A stretch of 64,000 nucleotides of DNA, taken from NCBI GenBank assembly GCA_024449915.1, contig JAMZAV010000065.1, forward strand, positions 670,501 through 734,500, read 5' to 3'. The notes below the pieces were generated by a model. It was not told where the DNA came from. It ran no database searches and worked only from the letters and a program-made list of their open reading frames with translations. Positions 11,651 to 22,905 of this stretch are shown one piece after another. Positions within the stretch are counted from its first letter, which is position 1; each line of letters starts with the position of its first letter. The DNA comes from Sweltsa coloradensis. Its lineage: Eukaryota; Arthropoda; Insecta; Plecoptera; Chloroperlidae. A program made the translations under genes and the position numbers.

Positions 11651-12351
11651 ATCAAGTCTAATAATAATACTTTATCATTTCCGATTGGAGACAAGTTTCT
11701 AATCCTAATACTTAATCATCAGTTCAGTTTGCATACAAGTCTAACCCTAATACTTGATTATCTGTTCAGATTGCAGTCAAGTCTCATACTAATACTTGAT
11801 TATCTGTTCAGATTGCAGTCAAGTCTCATACTAATACTTGATTATCTGTGCAGATTGCAGTCAAGTCTCATACTAATACTTGATTATCTGTTCAGATTGC
11901 AGTTAAGTCTCATACTAATACTTGATGATCAGTTCAGATTGCAGTCAAGTCTCATACTAATACTTGATGATCAGTTCAGATTGCAGTCAAGTCTCATACT
12001 AATACTTGATTATCAGTTCAGATTGCAGTTAAGTCTCATACTAATACTTGATGATCAGTTCAGATTGCAGTCAAGTCTCATACTAATACTTGATTATCAG
12101 TTCAGATTGCAGTCAAGTCTCATACTAATACTTGATTATCAGTTCAGATTGCAGTCAAGTCTCAATACTAATACTTGATGATCAGTTCAGATTGCAGTCA
12201 GTCCTCATACTAATACTTGATATCAGTTCAGATTGCAGTCAAGTCTCATACTAATACTTGATTATCTGTTCAGATGCAGTCAAGTCTCATACTAATACTT
12301 GATTACCAGTTCAGTTGCAGTCAAGCTCACACTAATACTTGATTCAGTCAG
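11651..12351. repeat. 42-bp minisatellite, about 16 units
   Basis: The unit is CAGATTGCAGTCAAGTCTCA plus TACTAATACTTGATTATCTGTT with small variants (TTATC/GATGATC). Because 42 is a multiple of three, one plus-strand frame stays open for 149 codons and encodes a 14-residue repeat (LILILDYLFRLQSS). This is a by-product of the period rather than a gene. The left edge is degenerate. The last four or five units (from about 12170) differ mainly by single-base gains or losses. A weak outlying unit is at about 12505-12580. Confidence 0.95.
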
Positions 12352-14701
12352 TTGAATTGAAAAGTTAAATCTTAAATTGTTATTCTTCTCCATTCAATTT
12401 ACATAGCATGTTAGTATGAGACTTTATCGATCACCTGCTTGCAATGACCTATTTTATCTGAATGTCAAATACAATAATGAATAACTATCATATAATAATA
12501 ATAATTAATGATCAAGTCCATTTTTTAGATACATCTAATACTAATAGTTAACTATCAGTTCACATTGTAGTAAAGTCTCGTCCATCATGTTCTGCTCTGT
12601 ATTGTAACAGGCAAATTTGTAATATATATTTTGGTTTTCTGGGTTTTGTGAGCATTATTCACAAGAATGACAAATACGTTCCAAAATCCAAATCCTGACA
12701 AACAAAAACAAATTAATGTACATTTATGCATAGATTGGTGTATTCTAGGAATTCGGACCACCTTCCTTTGGAAGACCGGGTATCTTGAAATTAGTGCAAC
12801 GTTCCCATTGTTTTGTTTCAGCAACATTCACCTTTCAAAACGTGAAACACATTTTCAAAGTAACTGAAGAAGAAGAAGAATCCATTCTCTCCCGGTCGTA
12901 ATAATCTGCCCTTATCTTAACAATGACAAAACGACACATTAGTTCCATTGACTATTGCTATCGAGGCTGTCGAGGAGGCCACCTGCTATCATGGCGCCTG
13001 CTGTCGTCGACGATGTGAAGCCTCGAATTTATTATCCGACAATGCCGCCGAGTCGAGTCGAGTCGAGGGTGCAGTGAGCGGTTGGAAGAACTTCTGCTGC
13101 ACCGCCGGTCAACTCACGAGCACATATCTCACGAGAAACTCAATGACAGGATACTTATTTCTTTACATATATTTCTTTTACGATGAAATACTCCCAACAA
13201 TGTCGACAAAGCGAAATGCCAAAATGTATAAAAACCCGAATTCTGTAGTCATCAAACTGGCTACCGACGATCACTTTCAGTTATATTGTTCAAGATCAGA
13301 AGCTGGATTGTCGACTTGAGTGATGCCGAAAATGTAAGCCCACAGTAGAGACATTAACTTAGCTGGCTGTGTGGCTACCATGATTAGTTAGTTCAGTTCT
13401 GGAGAATGCGAGAGCCAGCAGTCGGCAATGCTACCACACTCATTGATTTCAGGGTACAAGTAAATCTAATTTATTACTTTATTCAATACATAGCTGTTAG
13501 TATGAGACTTTAATTCGCACCTACTCTTGAAATATGTGTATATATAATATGCACAATTTACAAGCAGAAATTAGTAATTAAGTTTTTAATAATTGTAATT
13601 TAAAAGTTAATTCGTATCTGCCGGCTCAACCCTTAAAATGCACCTTGCAGATATGTATTTCTTCTCATCAATTAAAAACCAAATCACTTGAGGTTAGTGA
13701 ATATTACCTCTTGGAAAGCCGACGGCGTGTAATCTTGAATGAAGAAAGAATGGTATTAGTGGATGATGATCGTATGGGTAAGTTTTAATAGTTTTCACAG
13801 GAAGTAATCAAATAACTCTGTGATTTATCGCACGGGGTATTTTAATAATGAAGCGCGCCTGTATTGTCGAGAGCGCAGCGCGTACTAGTAAGAACCCGGG
13901 GGTATAATTACAACGGACACCGCTCACATAAGTAATGGCTGCCCCCTCGGACAGATAAGGCTCTCGTGGAAACGATGCCCGAACTTCAATGGACTTAATA
14001 CCTTGACAGGTGTTTAGTGTTTTTGTGGTACTTGTACTCGTTGTCGCTCGGCCAATAAGGGCACACGGTAACTAAGCCGAGAGACACCCCGGGGCTAGAG
14101 TAACAGTCAAGCCTCTTACAATCACTGGAGTTATGTTTTTAACTAAATCAATGGCACGTGAGTGTCTCAATTATTATCCACAGCCCTGCGTTAGTTAGCC
14201 CAGGGGTTGTTTCTAAGAACGCTAAGCAAATAGGCAACCTTTTACCCCTGTATACAATCTCCCCATGTGCCACAAAGTTATGGATGAATTATTAACAGTC
14301 TCCCCCTAAAATGCACGCCACAAACACCACCTATAGCTCAAAGTTGAGTTTGTAAATAAACATTAAAAAATAGGAAATTAAAAATAAATTGTTCTCGGCA
14401 ATTAATGTGCAAATAAGTAATGCCCAACAAATTAATTTTCTACACTGAATATAATACCACAAACTGAAAAATCACTTCTTACCATTTAAAGTGAAACGAC
14501 TGCTTATACTTACTTGAACTTTGTTAGAATTTTAAAGGATTAATTTCACAACAACATAGGCAATATGTTGAGTCAATTTTCCAATTAGCTATTCATTTAG
14601 ATAAACAAGTAGTAACAATAATATAGGTTGTGAGCACGATAGGCTCAGCAATCGCACCTTCTCACACCACTCTTGTCAAAAATCCCACCACCAAGGCATC
14701 G
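12352..14701. other. No supported gene; a few unique GC-rich blocks
   Basis: Unique-looking GC-richer segments lie at about 12945-13130 (with GAGTC repeats) and 13850-14120. They might be regulatory or conserved non-coding DNA, but they show no splice-bounded coding frame. TTAGTATGAGACTTTA occurs at about 12411 and 13499, a short duplicated motif related in inverse to the 42-bp unit. Confidence 0.4.
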
Positions 14702-15536
14702 CTGATCTAAAGAGAAACTTTGTGGAGCTGTTTGAGGAGAAATAAGAAGGGAAAATGATGTCAAAACATAATATTATACTTTTAAAATAATTTACTGGAT
14801 AATAAACAAGTCAAAACAAATAACCGGCCATTCGATATTTATCGCAGTAAATACATGGCTCTCCAAGTGTACAGTTTTAGTACGTTGTTGTTTCTTAGTT
14901 AAATGCCAATACCTGGCTGCATGGTATGTTGATGATTTTGAATTATGAGTACGTGTTCAAAAAGTTTTGTAAAACCAATAAAACACCAGTTTCCAAAATT
15001 CAATTGATCGGCAAACTAGTGAAATTATCATAGAATTAAACATTAGAAAATTATTACGGCATACATAAAATAAATAAATTATGCAGGCCTCATATAAATC
15101 AAGGAGGTTACTGATGTAGTATTTTAATATGATATGAGTGAATGATCTGAAAAACTTTGTAGCTTTGAGGACGAAATAAGAGGGAAAATGATGTCAACTG
15201 TAATTATACTTTAAAATAAGTTTAACTGGATATATAACAATTCAAACAAATACGGCATTCGATATTTATCGCAGTAATACATGGCTCTCCAATGTACAGT
15301 TTATACGTTTTTTTCTTGTTAAATGCAATGACTGGCTGCATGTCATGTTGATGATTTTGAATTATGAGTACGTGTCAAAGTTATGTAAACCAATAAAAAC
15401 AGTTTTCCAATTCAATTGATCGGCAATATGTGATTATCATAGAATTAAACATTAGAAAATTATTACGGCATACATAAAATAAATAAATTATGCAGGCCTC
15501 ATATAAATCAAGGAGGTTACTGATGTAGTATTTTAA
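14702..15536. repeat. Tandem duplication of about 0.4 kb with indel-rich second copy
   Basis: 14702-15128 and 15143-15536 are copies of the same sequence. Over roughly the first two thirds the second copy lacks single bases at many positions, often in homopolymers. The last 110 or so bases (through GGAGGTTACTGATGTAGT) are identical. This pattern looks more like an assembly overlap joined from uncorrected long reads than a natural old duplication. Confidence 0.85.
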
Positions 15537-16084
15537 TAAGTAGTATATGTATATATTTTATTTAAAACATTGTATTCTTTATACGCACTTGATGTGATCC
15601 ATTGTTAGTGCCTTGGTGGACATTATACTATACACCAAGGAAAGATTGTGTTGTACCAATGCATAGCGGTCATAATCACATTCACATACAAGTTTAGGGA
15701 TGCTGTAGAATGATAAATTAAATTCATGAATATTATATGAAGATTGAGGACTGCATTCATTTTAGTATTCATCATATTCACAGATGTCATCTATGTCAAC
15801 AAAATAACTGTGTCTGTAATCCTATGTACATATGGGGTTACCAGTAATGTCGACGAGGTCATGTGAGTAGGTCAACCCAGCATACAAAAAATTTAATCTC
15901 GGGTCATATTTGAAAGAACTTAAAAAACCATCCCATTTCCATAGATTCAAAATTTTCGGTAAGTAATACATTGATAATGTATTTCATTGTCTACTTATCA
16001 CGTTTTTAACTTGCAATGCAAAGGCCCTTGCTTACACCATAGAATTGCACCACTTTCTGCCCCTAAGTAACGTGTGACGTATCG
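15537..16084. other. Downstream flank of the terminal exon; no other feature
   Basis: AT-rich DNA lying 3' of the minus-strand terminal exon, so it would include its 3' UTR. No unambiguous polyadenylation signal can be assigned without transcript data, although AT-rich hexamers are present. Confidence 0.35.
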
Positions 16085-16654
16085 TTAGGGTTGGCGATGG
16101 TGACGACCTCTGCCTTGCAGTCTGTCGTTGTAGGGGATCGTCGAGGGTGGTGCGTGGCTCGTGGAGGCCGGGGCATGAGCACGACGCCCGCGCGACGCTC
16201 CGTAGTGACTAGGGCGCTCGTTGCCGAGGTACGGCTGAGAGAGGTAGCCGGTAGGGTGGCGGTTCAAGTTCGTGTAACCGTAGGTTTGTTCGGAGTTGGC
16301 TTGGTTGTCGTAATTCTGTGGGTAATGTGGGTGTGTTCTCTTCCACGCGTAGGGGTTGTTGTACGGGGCGGGGGCCGCGACTGGGGGTGGGGGTGGAAGA
16401 ACCGTGTCCCAGCGAGTGTTTCGCCGCTCGCTACGGCTAGGGTGACGCGGAGGACGCTCATCGCGGCTAGGGTGACGCGGAAGGACGCTCATCGCGGCTA
16501 GGGCGATGCGGAGGACGCTCATAGGGAGTCACGTGATGCCGCACGTTCAACTGCGCCGGGACGACGCCGTTGTCCTTGGAGCCCATCCCTCGCTTCAGAA
16601 GGTCCTCGACATAGAGGTTCCGCTCGATCTTGTGGCCCCTCGCCAGCTCGAAGG
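16085..16654 (-). CDS. Terminal coding exon of an unrecognised protein (C-terminal tail), one frameshift
   Basis: On the minus strand a splice acceptor (CATGTTTTAG) precedes a GC-rich open segment starting FELARGHKIERNLYVEDLL. Near residue 57 the frame shifts because one of three 30-bp repeats carries an extra A (16481-16482). Ignoring that base, the exon reads through to a stop at 16085 for about 188 residues. Residues about 1-45 are charged and could form helices. About 47-77 are three copies of a 10-residue unit (RDERPPRHPS type). The rest is rich in Pro, Tyr, Asn and Arg, with PPPPP and many Tyr, consistent with a disordered cytoplasmic or RNA-binding tail. I see no PDZ-type C-terminus, signal or membrane segment. 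The acceptor leaves two bases of a split codon, so the preceding exon must end one base into a codon. The opposite-strand 136-codon frame is a shadow. I do not recognise the family. The extra base could be a sequencing error, given indel-type errors nearby at 15.1-15.5 kb. Confidence 0.6.
16432..16522 (-). repeat. 30-bp in-frame coding repeat, three units
   Basis: CTAGGGTGACGCGGAGGACG plus CTCATCGCGG repeats about three times. The middle unit is 31 bp because it has GGAAGG instead of GGAGG. The period is ten codons, so array length changes would preserve frame, whereas the 31-bp unit breaks it. Confidence 0.9.
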
Positions 16655-18747
16655 CTAAAACATGCGGCGTTATTGTTGTTACACTCAAGTGACACTTCAA
16701 ACCGGGCGGGAGGTGTTCAACACATATAATCAACCAGTTCACTACCTTAAATTAAATTAAAATTACCTTATAAGTGGTCAATTAGCGGTGAAATTACCAT
16801 CAACCACATTAATCGCGCACACTCTGAGCTAGACTAGAATTCTCCGCGATACGATTACGTTCACGTCCAGGTCTACGAATACACTGCCGCGTACTTCCGT
16901 GAAACGTTTATGTGCCTAACCGGAGAATTAGGGCCTCGATGTCCAGAGAATCCAAGAAAGGTCTCCGTAATTACCGGCCTCTGTCTAGTGGCAGCTTGTA
17001 CGAGAAATAATACACCTCGTTTACTGGCTCATTTATCCTGATTACACTAACGCCGCAATTAATTCTTGGGTTAAGTGACTGTTAAACATAAACTCACCTT
17101 TCGTTTATAAGCTATTTATTTCAAACCGCAAATTGCGTTTATGCTTTTAATCTCAAAAGATTTTCCGAGAACCCATTGGAAATGTTAAAAAAGGAATTTC
17201 TTACTTAACGACCCTTGAACGAACGCACGAACGCCAAGGCTATGAAACACAACGAGTCTTCTTTTGATTCTCTCAACAGTTACCGGAATTCATTTGAATA
17301 CCGCATATTATTAATATTATGTTTACACTCCCAGAAGGAAAACATTGCTAAACCCGTAGACGACAATGAGCAGACAAGATTCTGCCAGAGTATCGGGTCA
17401 ATCAAGTTCTGATTCACGGAACCTGCGTCAACCCACGCGTCATCTTGAGGTGTGTGCTATTATTCCGGCACGATTTTTATGGTGTACATTGTACACGAAA
17501 GCTGGATGAATGAAAGTTTAGCTTTTTTAGTGATGTCAATGAAAATCAAATGCACCATATGGGATGTGGGTCGGAAAATTTCCGATTTGGAAAATTTCCA
17601 TCCTCTTTATTAACAAAATTCTGTTTTTTTGATTATCATTTGTCAATAACAACTAAGACAAATGTGTGCTAAGAATATAGTAGTGCTGGTTGACTGGTTG
17701 TGCTAAAAACCTCTCAATTTCCAAGCGTTAGCTGTTGTCACTTGTCAGTGCTCGATAGTAGTCTGTACAAGAGTTAGGCCTTACATAGTTCGTCATTCTA
17801 GGCCTAAGCGGCCGCCAAGAATAAATTGCATTCTTTTTATAAATGGCATATTGGAGGACATAATAGAAAATGTAATTTTTTTGCGTAAAAATTCCCGGAT
17901 ACTTTCTAGAAAATTTCCGTGGGAATTTTCCAAATTGAATTGAATGAAACACACATCACTAGTACTATATATAAATATTTGCCGGTAGAACCGAGTCCAC
18001 TAAAAATGTAGAATACGATGTTCCAGGTGGCTGTAAAATGATAATACATGCGCAAATATGTATCAGATGTTATACTTTCCCAGAACCTACATTTGATGAT
18101 CACCGCTATGCGAGAAGTGTGCGGAGTTTTCCCTCGAGATGTTATAGGTTTGGTGTTTATAAGAAGGTGTTACAATATATCACAGCTCGTGCCATGCACC
18201 GAGACTTGGCAGTCGACCTACCGACCACAAACAACAAAACACAACATTTCCGGCTGTTTTATTGAAGTACGCTAGTTATTGGCAAAGTTATTTTACTGCA
18301 TAGAATGTCTGCAATGAACACTAACGCCTGGCTGATTATCATAACATACTGGAAGCATCAACAGGCAAACTTACTCGTTACAGTCACACCATTGAAACAA
18401 AGCACATACATTTACTCCTCACTCTCACAACACTAGTCGCAAATTTCTTGTGCACGTATAGCATGCATTTGCATTAAATCATGGGAATGACATAATAATT
18501 TAATGCATATAAATGTAATTCAAAGCGATGGGCCTATTCTTATATCGTTGCCATGCCACCAAAAAATATATCACCATGCATTTTAAATATAAATAAGCAA
18601 AATAACATCAACTATATAATATGGTGGATATTGTAAATGCCGTCTTTAAAATTGTCTACCAATACGTAGGAGTTTCTTTGACAAATAATATCATGTGAAA
18701 TACACAAAAAATACGGTACACATGTACAGTTGCGAACAACCCATATC
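16655..18747. other. Putative intron sequence upstream of the terminal exon; no firm feature
   Basis: The first part (16800-17090) is unique and moderately GC-rich. At 17565-17600 and 17895-17940, oppositely oriented GGAAAATTTCC-rich segments could be the ends of a degraded inverted-repeat element of about 370 bp, but they do not align cleanly at the termini. One TAGGCCTA lies at 17799-17806. Confidence 0.4.
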
Positions 18748-19082
18748 TAGAGCTATGAAAAAATAGCATTTATATTCTGAATATTTAGCATTAATCTTTC
18801 AAAATTTAGCATTTTGTAGCATTAATTTCCTTCTTTCCACCAAAACCCCAAATGTGGGAAGTTTCTTGTATTTTTAATGGGGAATGCATTCAAATTATGC
18901 TTTATAGGAACATTTCAATTCAATTTAGTCACTTTAAACGTTAGAATACAATGCTAAAGCAATTCTCAATTGGTATAGGTAAACCTTATTTTCAGTAAAT
19001 TTAGCATTTTGTAGCGTTTTTAAGAATTTATACTCACTGATTTAGCATCAATAACCTAAAATGCTAAATTTTCATGCCTCTA
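18748..19082. mobile_element. hAT-like MITE with perfect 8-bp target duplication
   Basis: A 335-bp AT-rich element whose ends are TAGAGCTATGAAAA and, inverted, TAGAGGCATGAAAA. The flanks are an exact 8-bp duplication, CCCATATC, at 18740-18747 and 19083-19090. The interior contains repeated TTAGCATTTTGTAGC motifs on both strands. There is no coding capacity. The 8-bp duplication and the TAGAG-type ends fit hAT. A looser TTAATGCTA-rich stretch at 42230-42445 may be a distant relative. Confidence 0.8.
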
Positions 19083-19090
19083 CCCATATC

Positions 19091-19622
19091 CCATGTTGTT
19101 GGCTACAACCCTCTCAGAGGATAATGCCCGAACCAAAATTTCCAGCGGCAGGTAAAGAAGTCGCATAAGATTTGTCATATTGCAATATTTTTTGTTTATT
19201 GCTGCGGGATGTGAATAGTATAAGTTTTCATTAATAAAGATTTTCGAAACAAAATAATTGAATAAAATTATTAAACAATAATGTGCAAATAACTAACTAA
19301 CTTACAAACATACTTTATAAATTTATAACAACTTACAAACCAAACAAATCAAGCATGTGTACGACTAGATGAGGTTAAAAATCTCAATCTAATTATCGCG
19401 AAAGCACCCACAATCTAGACGAAACGCACGTTCGTACTCTTCGGACTGTGTCTACATTCTTCCTTCGATACAATTTATTAATTGAGTGGATACTAATATC
19501 GGAAGGATCAATTTTAGTACAAGAGCTGGTCAAATGTTATTTATAACACTAGAAATATGTGATAATTGGCTTGTTCACGCAAAGCTCCACGCAGATCGCG
19601 CCACTGCACTAACCCCCAAAAC
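19091..19622. other. No supported feature
   Basis: AT-rich unique-looking sequence with no open frame worth reporting. Confidence 0.5.
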
Positions 19623-19677
19623 CAGGGTCCACTAGATACTTATTCCGAGCTGCTTGTTAGGTATCTAGTGGACCCTG
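19623..19677. other. Perfect 17-bp hairpin
   Basis: CAGGGTCCACTAGATAC (19623-19639) and its exact inverse (19661-19677) are separated by 21 nt. A perfect stem of this size is striking in otherwise unpaired sequence. It is shorter than a typical animal pre-miRNA. No target duplication was found, so a mini-MITE is not supported either. Confidence 0.85.
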
Positions 19678-19954
19678 CCCTAAGACCGTGGCGGTGTTTG
19701 AAATAAACTATGTATAGCAGGCTCTGCATTGTCAAATCTGTATGCTTCCTCGATTGTTTGTTTACGTATTGTTTTACCATTCCTTCTTTAATCAATGGTT
19801 TTACGTAAGTAGTCGTACGGCCTATTTCAAGTAATTTTATTTAATAGCATATTTTGTTTGTTTAAACTTTTAAACAATGAAAACGTGAACGATAGGAAAA
19901 TTAAAATAAGAGCTGAAAGCACATGGCGCCGTTGAAGTCTAAACCTGGGGCCTA

Positions 19955-20140
19955 GCACTGTTATTGAGATTAGACCTAGGCCTACTGGAATAAGGCTACT
20001 AAGGACTAGGGCCTAGGCTTTTCTTCAGCATTAGATGTACCTAGACCTAGGCATATCAATATCATGGTATTATATATTAGCAAGTATAGGCCTAGGCCCT
20101 ACTTGCATACCCCTCAGCAAAGCCTAGGGCGTAGTCCTAG
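19955..20140. other. Cluster of CCTAGG/AGGCCT palindromic motifs
   Basis: About ten overlapping CCTAG, TAGGCCT and CTAGGGC words occur within 190 bp, including two TAGGCCTA octamers (19977-19984 and 20087-20094). It is not a regular tandem array. Its function is unknown. Confidence 0.6.
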
Positions 20141-20737
20141 CCAGTGTTGATTTGTTGACATGAGAGAGGTTACGTAGGCAGGAGGCCGAATAAAGACACA
20201 ATTGTCAGTATATTATGTGTGATTGTATTTATTTGTAGTAATAAACACGACAGTATGCCCTCCTCTCTCCTTACACGAATACACACAGCAATTGGACATT
20301 TTGCTTTCAACATAAAACTATGCAAACTGACAGTAAAAACAGTAGGCTGCTGACAGCTATGAGCAGCCATGACACCCGCAAGCCCGCAAGTTGGGCTATC
20401 ACCGCCGTCTACACTCTACATCCGCCTTTACAGGCATCCAGACGGCGGTGGGGGGTTAGTACAATAGCGCAGCGTGGTGAGTAAAAGTCGCAGTGAACAA
20501 GCCAATTGAACAAATTTGAACGTTTTAAAGAGTTCTTACCGAGTAAGGCTACAAACGGAACCAAACTACGTCGATAACCTTGCAAATAGTACGAAATAAA
20601 CGAAAGTGTTGTAATCAATCATATTATCGATATCACACGAAAATGCCGAATATCAAAATTTTATTTGTGTAAAAATAAAATAAAAAAAAATGTTTTACAA
20701 AAATAAAAATTTATATCAAAATAGTTTGAGTTTAATA
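20141..20737. other. No supported gene
   Basis: A GC-richer block at 20340-20470 is followed by A-rich sequence. The open frames on the minus strand lack splice context or recognisable motifs. Confidence 0.45.
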
Positions 20738-20901
20738 ACCCGGCACCTCCACCATGAGTAACAGTCAGGTGATTTAACTGCAAGCTACCCGGCACCTCCA
20801 CCATGTGTAACAGTCAAGTGAATTAACTGCAAGCTATCCGGCACCTCCACCATGTGTAACAGTCAGTTGTTTTTACTATAAGCTACCCGGCACCTCCACC
20901 A
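20738..20901 (+). repeat. 49-bp minisatellite built on the 17-mer ACCCGGCACCTCCACCA
   Basis: Four units start at 20738, 20787, 20836 and 20885, exactly 49 bp apart. The 17-mer is exact in three of the units and has one change in the other. The spacer (ATGTGTAACAGTCAAGTGAA...) is more variable. The higher conservation of the GC-rich core than of the spacer is notable. Confidence 0.95.
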
Positions 20902-21448
20902 TCATCAAGCATGCGAACCAAAATTTTAACAAAGATAATAGATTTTTCTTCGGTTATTTGCGTTTGGATATTTTATATTTTGGATTTCGATATGGAGTCT
21001 TAAGATCGATATCAAATGATATTTCCATATATCGACTTCTATGCCTAGTTTGCTTCAAAGCTGCTTCTCACGCAAGCTATTTCGACCGAACTAAGCTACA
21101 TCATAGACAATATATTATTTAAGTTGTGTCGATATAGTTGTCTGCGAATATGCGTATCTCTGGTTCCACAGCCTTAATTATTATTGCTATGAAGTAAAAG
21201 GCTTCAACACCAACATAGACATTAAAAACAATATTTTAAGATGGCCATACCCTTCACCTTATAAGACGGTTTTGATTTGAATTCAGGGCCACCAACCACA
21301 TCATAACGCAGAAAAAGCATGCTATACAGGTAACCAAAGCCAAATATTATTTATACACACTTATATACCTTCTATCGCGACTTTAGGTTCGAAGCCCATC
21401 CGATGAATCATGTAGCTGAAATAAAGAAACATGTTCGATAATCAAAGT
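20902..21448. other. No supported feature
   Basis: AT-rich DNA between two tandem arrays. No coding frame or paired repeat was noticed. Confidence 0.5.
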
Positions 21449-22300
21449 GAATAGGTGTAACTATTTCATTAGTATAATTACTACTGAGTGGGTAGACTCT
21501 AAATACGATCTGTTTAATTTTTTTAATGCTGTTAGTTAGATAATGTGAGCAGGAATTTTTTTAAGTAATAATAATAACGTTATCATTTTTTTTTTTATTA
21601 ATATGGGACAGCTCTAATTTATTTCGATTATTTTACAGCACATACCCTAGATTGAATATATGTATATTACACACACGATGACAGTAAAGAGCATATACGC
21701 CCACTAATTTATTTGTAAATTTAAACTGAAAGAATAGGTGTAACTATTTCATTAGTATAATTACTACTGAGTGGGTAGACTCTAAATACGATTTGTTTAA
21801 TTTTTTTAATGCTGTTAGTTAGATAATGTGAGCAGGAATTTTTTTAAGTAATAATAATAACGTTATAATTTTTTTTTTTTATTAATATGGGACAGCTCTA
21901 ATTTATTTCGATTATTTTACAGCACATACCCTAGATTGAATATAATATGTATATTACACACACGATGACAGTAAAGAGCATATACGCCCACTAATTTATT
22001 TGTAAATTTAAACTGAAAGAATAGGTGTAACTATTTCATTAGTATAATTACTACTGAGTGGGTAGACTCTAAATACGATCTGTTTAATTTTTTTAATGCT
22101 GTTAGTTAGATAATGTGAGCAGGAATTTTTTTAAGTAATAATAATAACGTTATCATTTTTTTTTTTATTAATATGGGACAGCTCTAATTTATTTCGATTA
22201 TTTTACAGCACATACCCTAGATTGAATATATGTATATTACACACACGATGACAGTAAAGAGCATATACGCCCACTAATTTATTTGTAAATTTAAACTGAA
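21449..22300. repeat. Three tandem copies of a 283-287 bp unit containing a SINE 3' segment
   Basis: ATAGGTGTAACTATTTCATT starts at 21451, 21734 and 22021. The units are nearly identical, differing in a T-run length, a C/T change and an extra ATA. Each unit contains ACTGAGTGGGTAGACTCTAA, the inverse of the 3' region of the SINE at 4044-4464. The array therefore captured a SINE end. High identity suggests recent amplification. Confidence 0.95.
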
Positions 22301-22851
22301 ACTGTGGGTCAACCGACATTTCATTAGACATCACTCATCATTTTCATTCACATTCATTTATAAGTTATATCCATAAATCTCCTCTAGTTATCTGTCTATT
22401 TCTGAAGTACGATTATCTAAGACCTGCGTTAAATCTGATATTTACGCCGTCATACCTTGAGTGTGGTGGCGTTAGTATCACAGAACGCGTACCCCAAAAT
22501 TACAACTGCTGCACCAAATAATATGTATGGGCCAAATTAAAATGGATTTTTGTTTTTTAAGAACTACACTACACTAAAAAATTTAGTCATAATAGAATGC
22601 CGAATGTAATTACCAGCATATGAAGTAAGAAGTGCGATTCAATCCGTGAGTGCAGTGGACGCCGATTAGAGAATCTGTAAATAGATAATACATACAATAT
22701 GATAACCTCACAGCGGATTGATGTAGGCACGAAACTTACAGATTAAACATATTCGAAACTCTTGTAAAGGGACGCACGAATTGACATGAAATTGGTGAGA
22801 ATACAATAATTCATCCAGTAAAGAAACCCCACTTTTCTACAACTTATAAAA
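22301..22851. other. No supported feature
   Basis: Unique-looking AT-rich DNA after the array, with no supportable frame. Confidence 0.5.
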
Positions 22852-22905
22852 CTAGGAAAACGCTATAAAGTCGTTGTTAGACGAGTGAAAAAGCCATGTG
22901 TTGAT
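22852..22905 (-). mobile_element. 3' end fragment of a Helentron-like element, end-variant C
   Basis: The minus strand ends ...CACTCGTCTAACAACGAC...GCGTTTTCCTAG, with CTAG at 22855-22852 and T following. The subterminal CACTCGTCTA is the inverse of the variant 5' end at 8711, just as GCTCATCCA is the inverse of the standard 5' end. I could not trace the rest of the element. Confidence 0.45.

Noticed and set aside
11651..12351. CRISPR-like array
   Set aside because: Uniform 42-bp head-to-tail repeats without unique spacers in a eukaryotic context; a minisatellite.
16091..16501. 136-codon plus-strand frame
   Set aside because: Opposite-strand shadow of the GC-rich terminal exon; no splice support and unnatural Val/Arg/Gly composition.
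17565..17940. Inverted GGAAAATTTCC-rich segments as a MITE
   Set aside because: The segments do not align at the termini and no target duplication was found.
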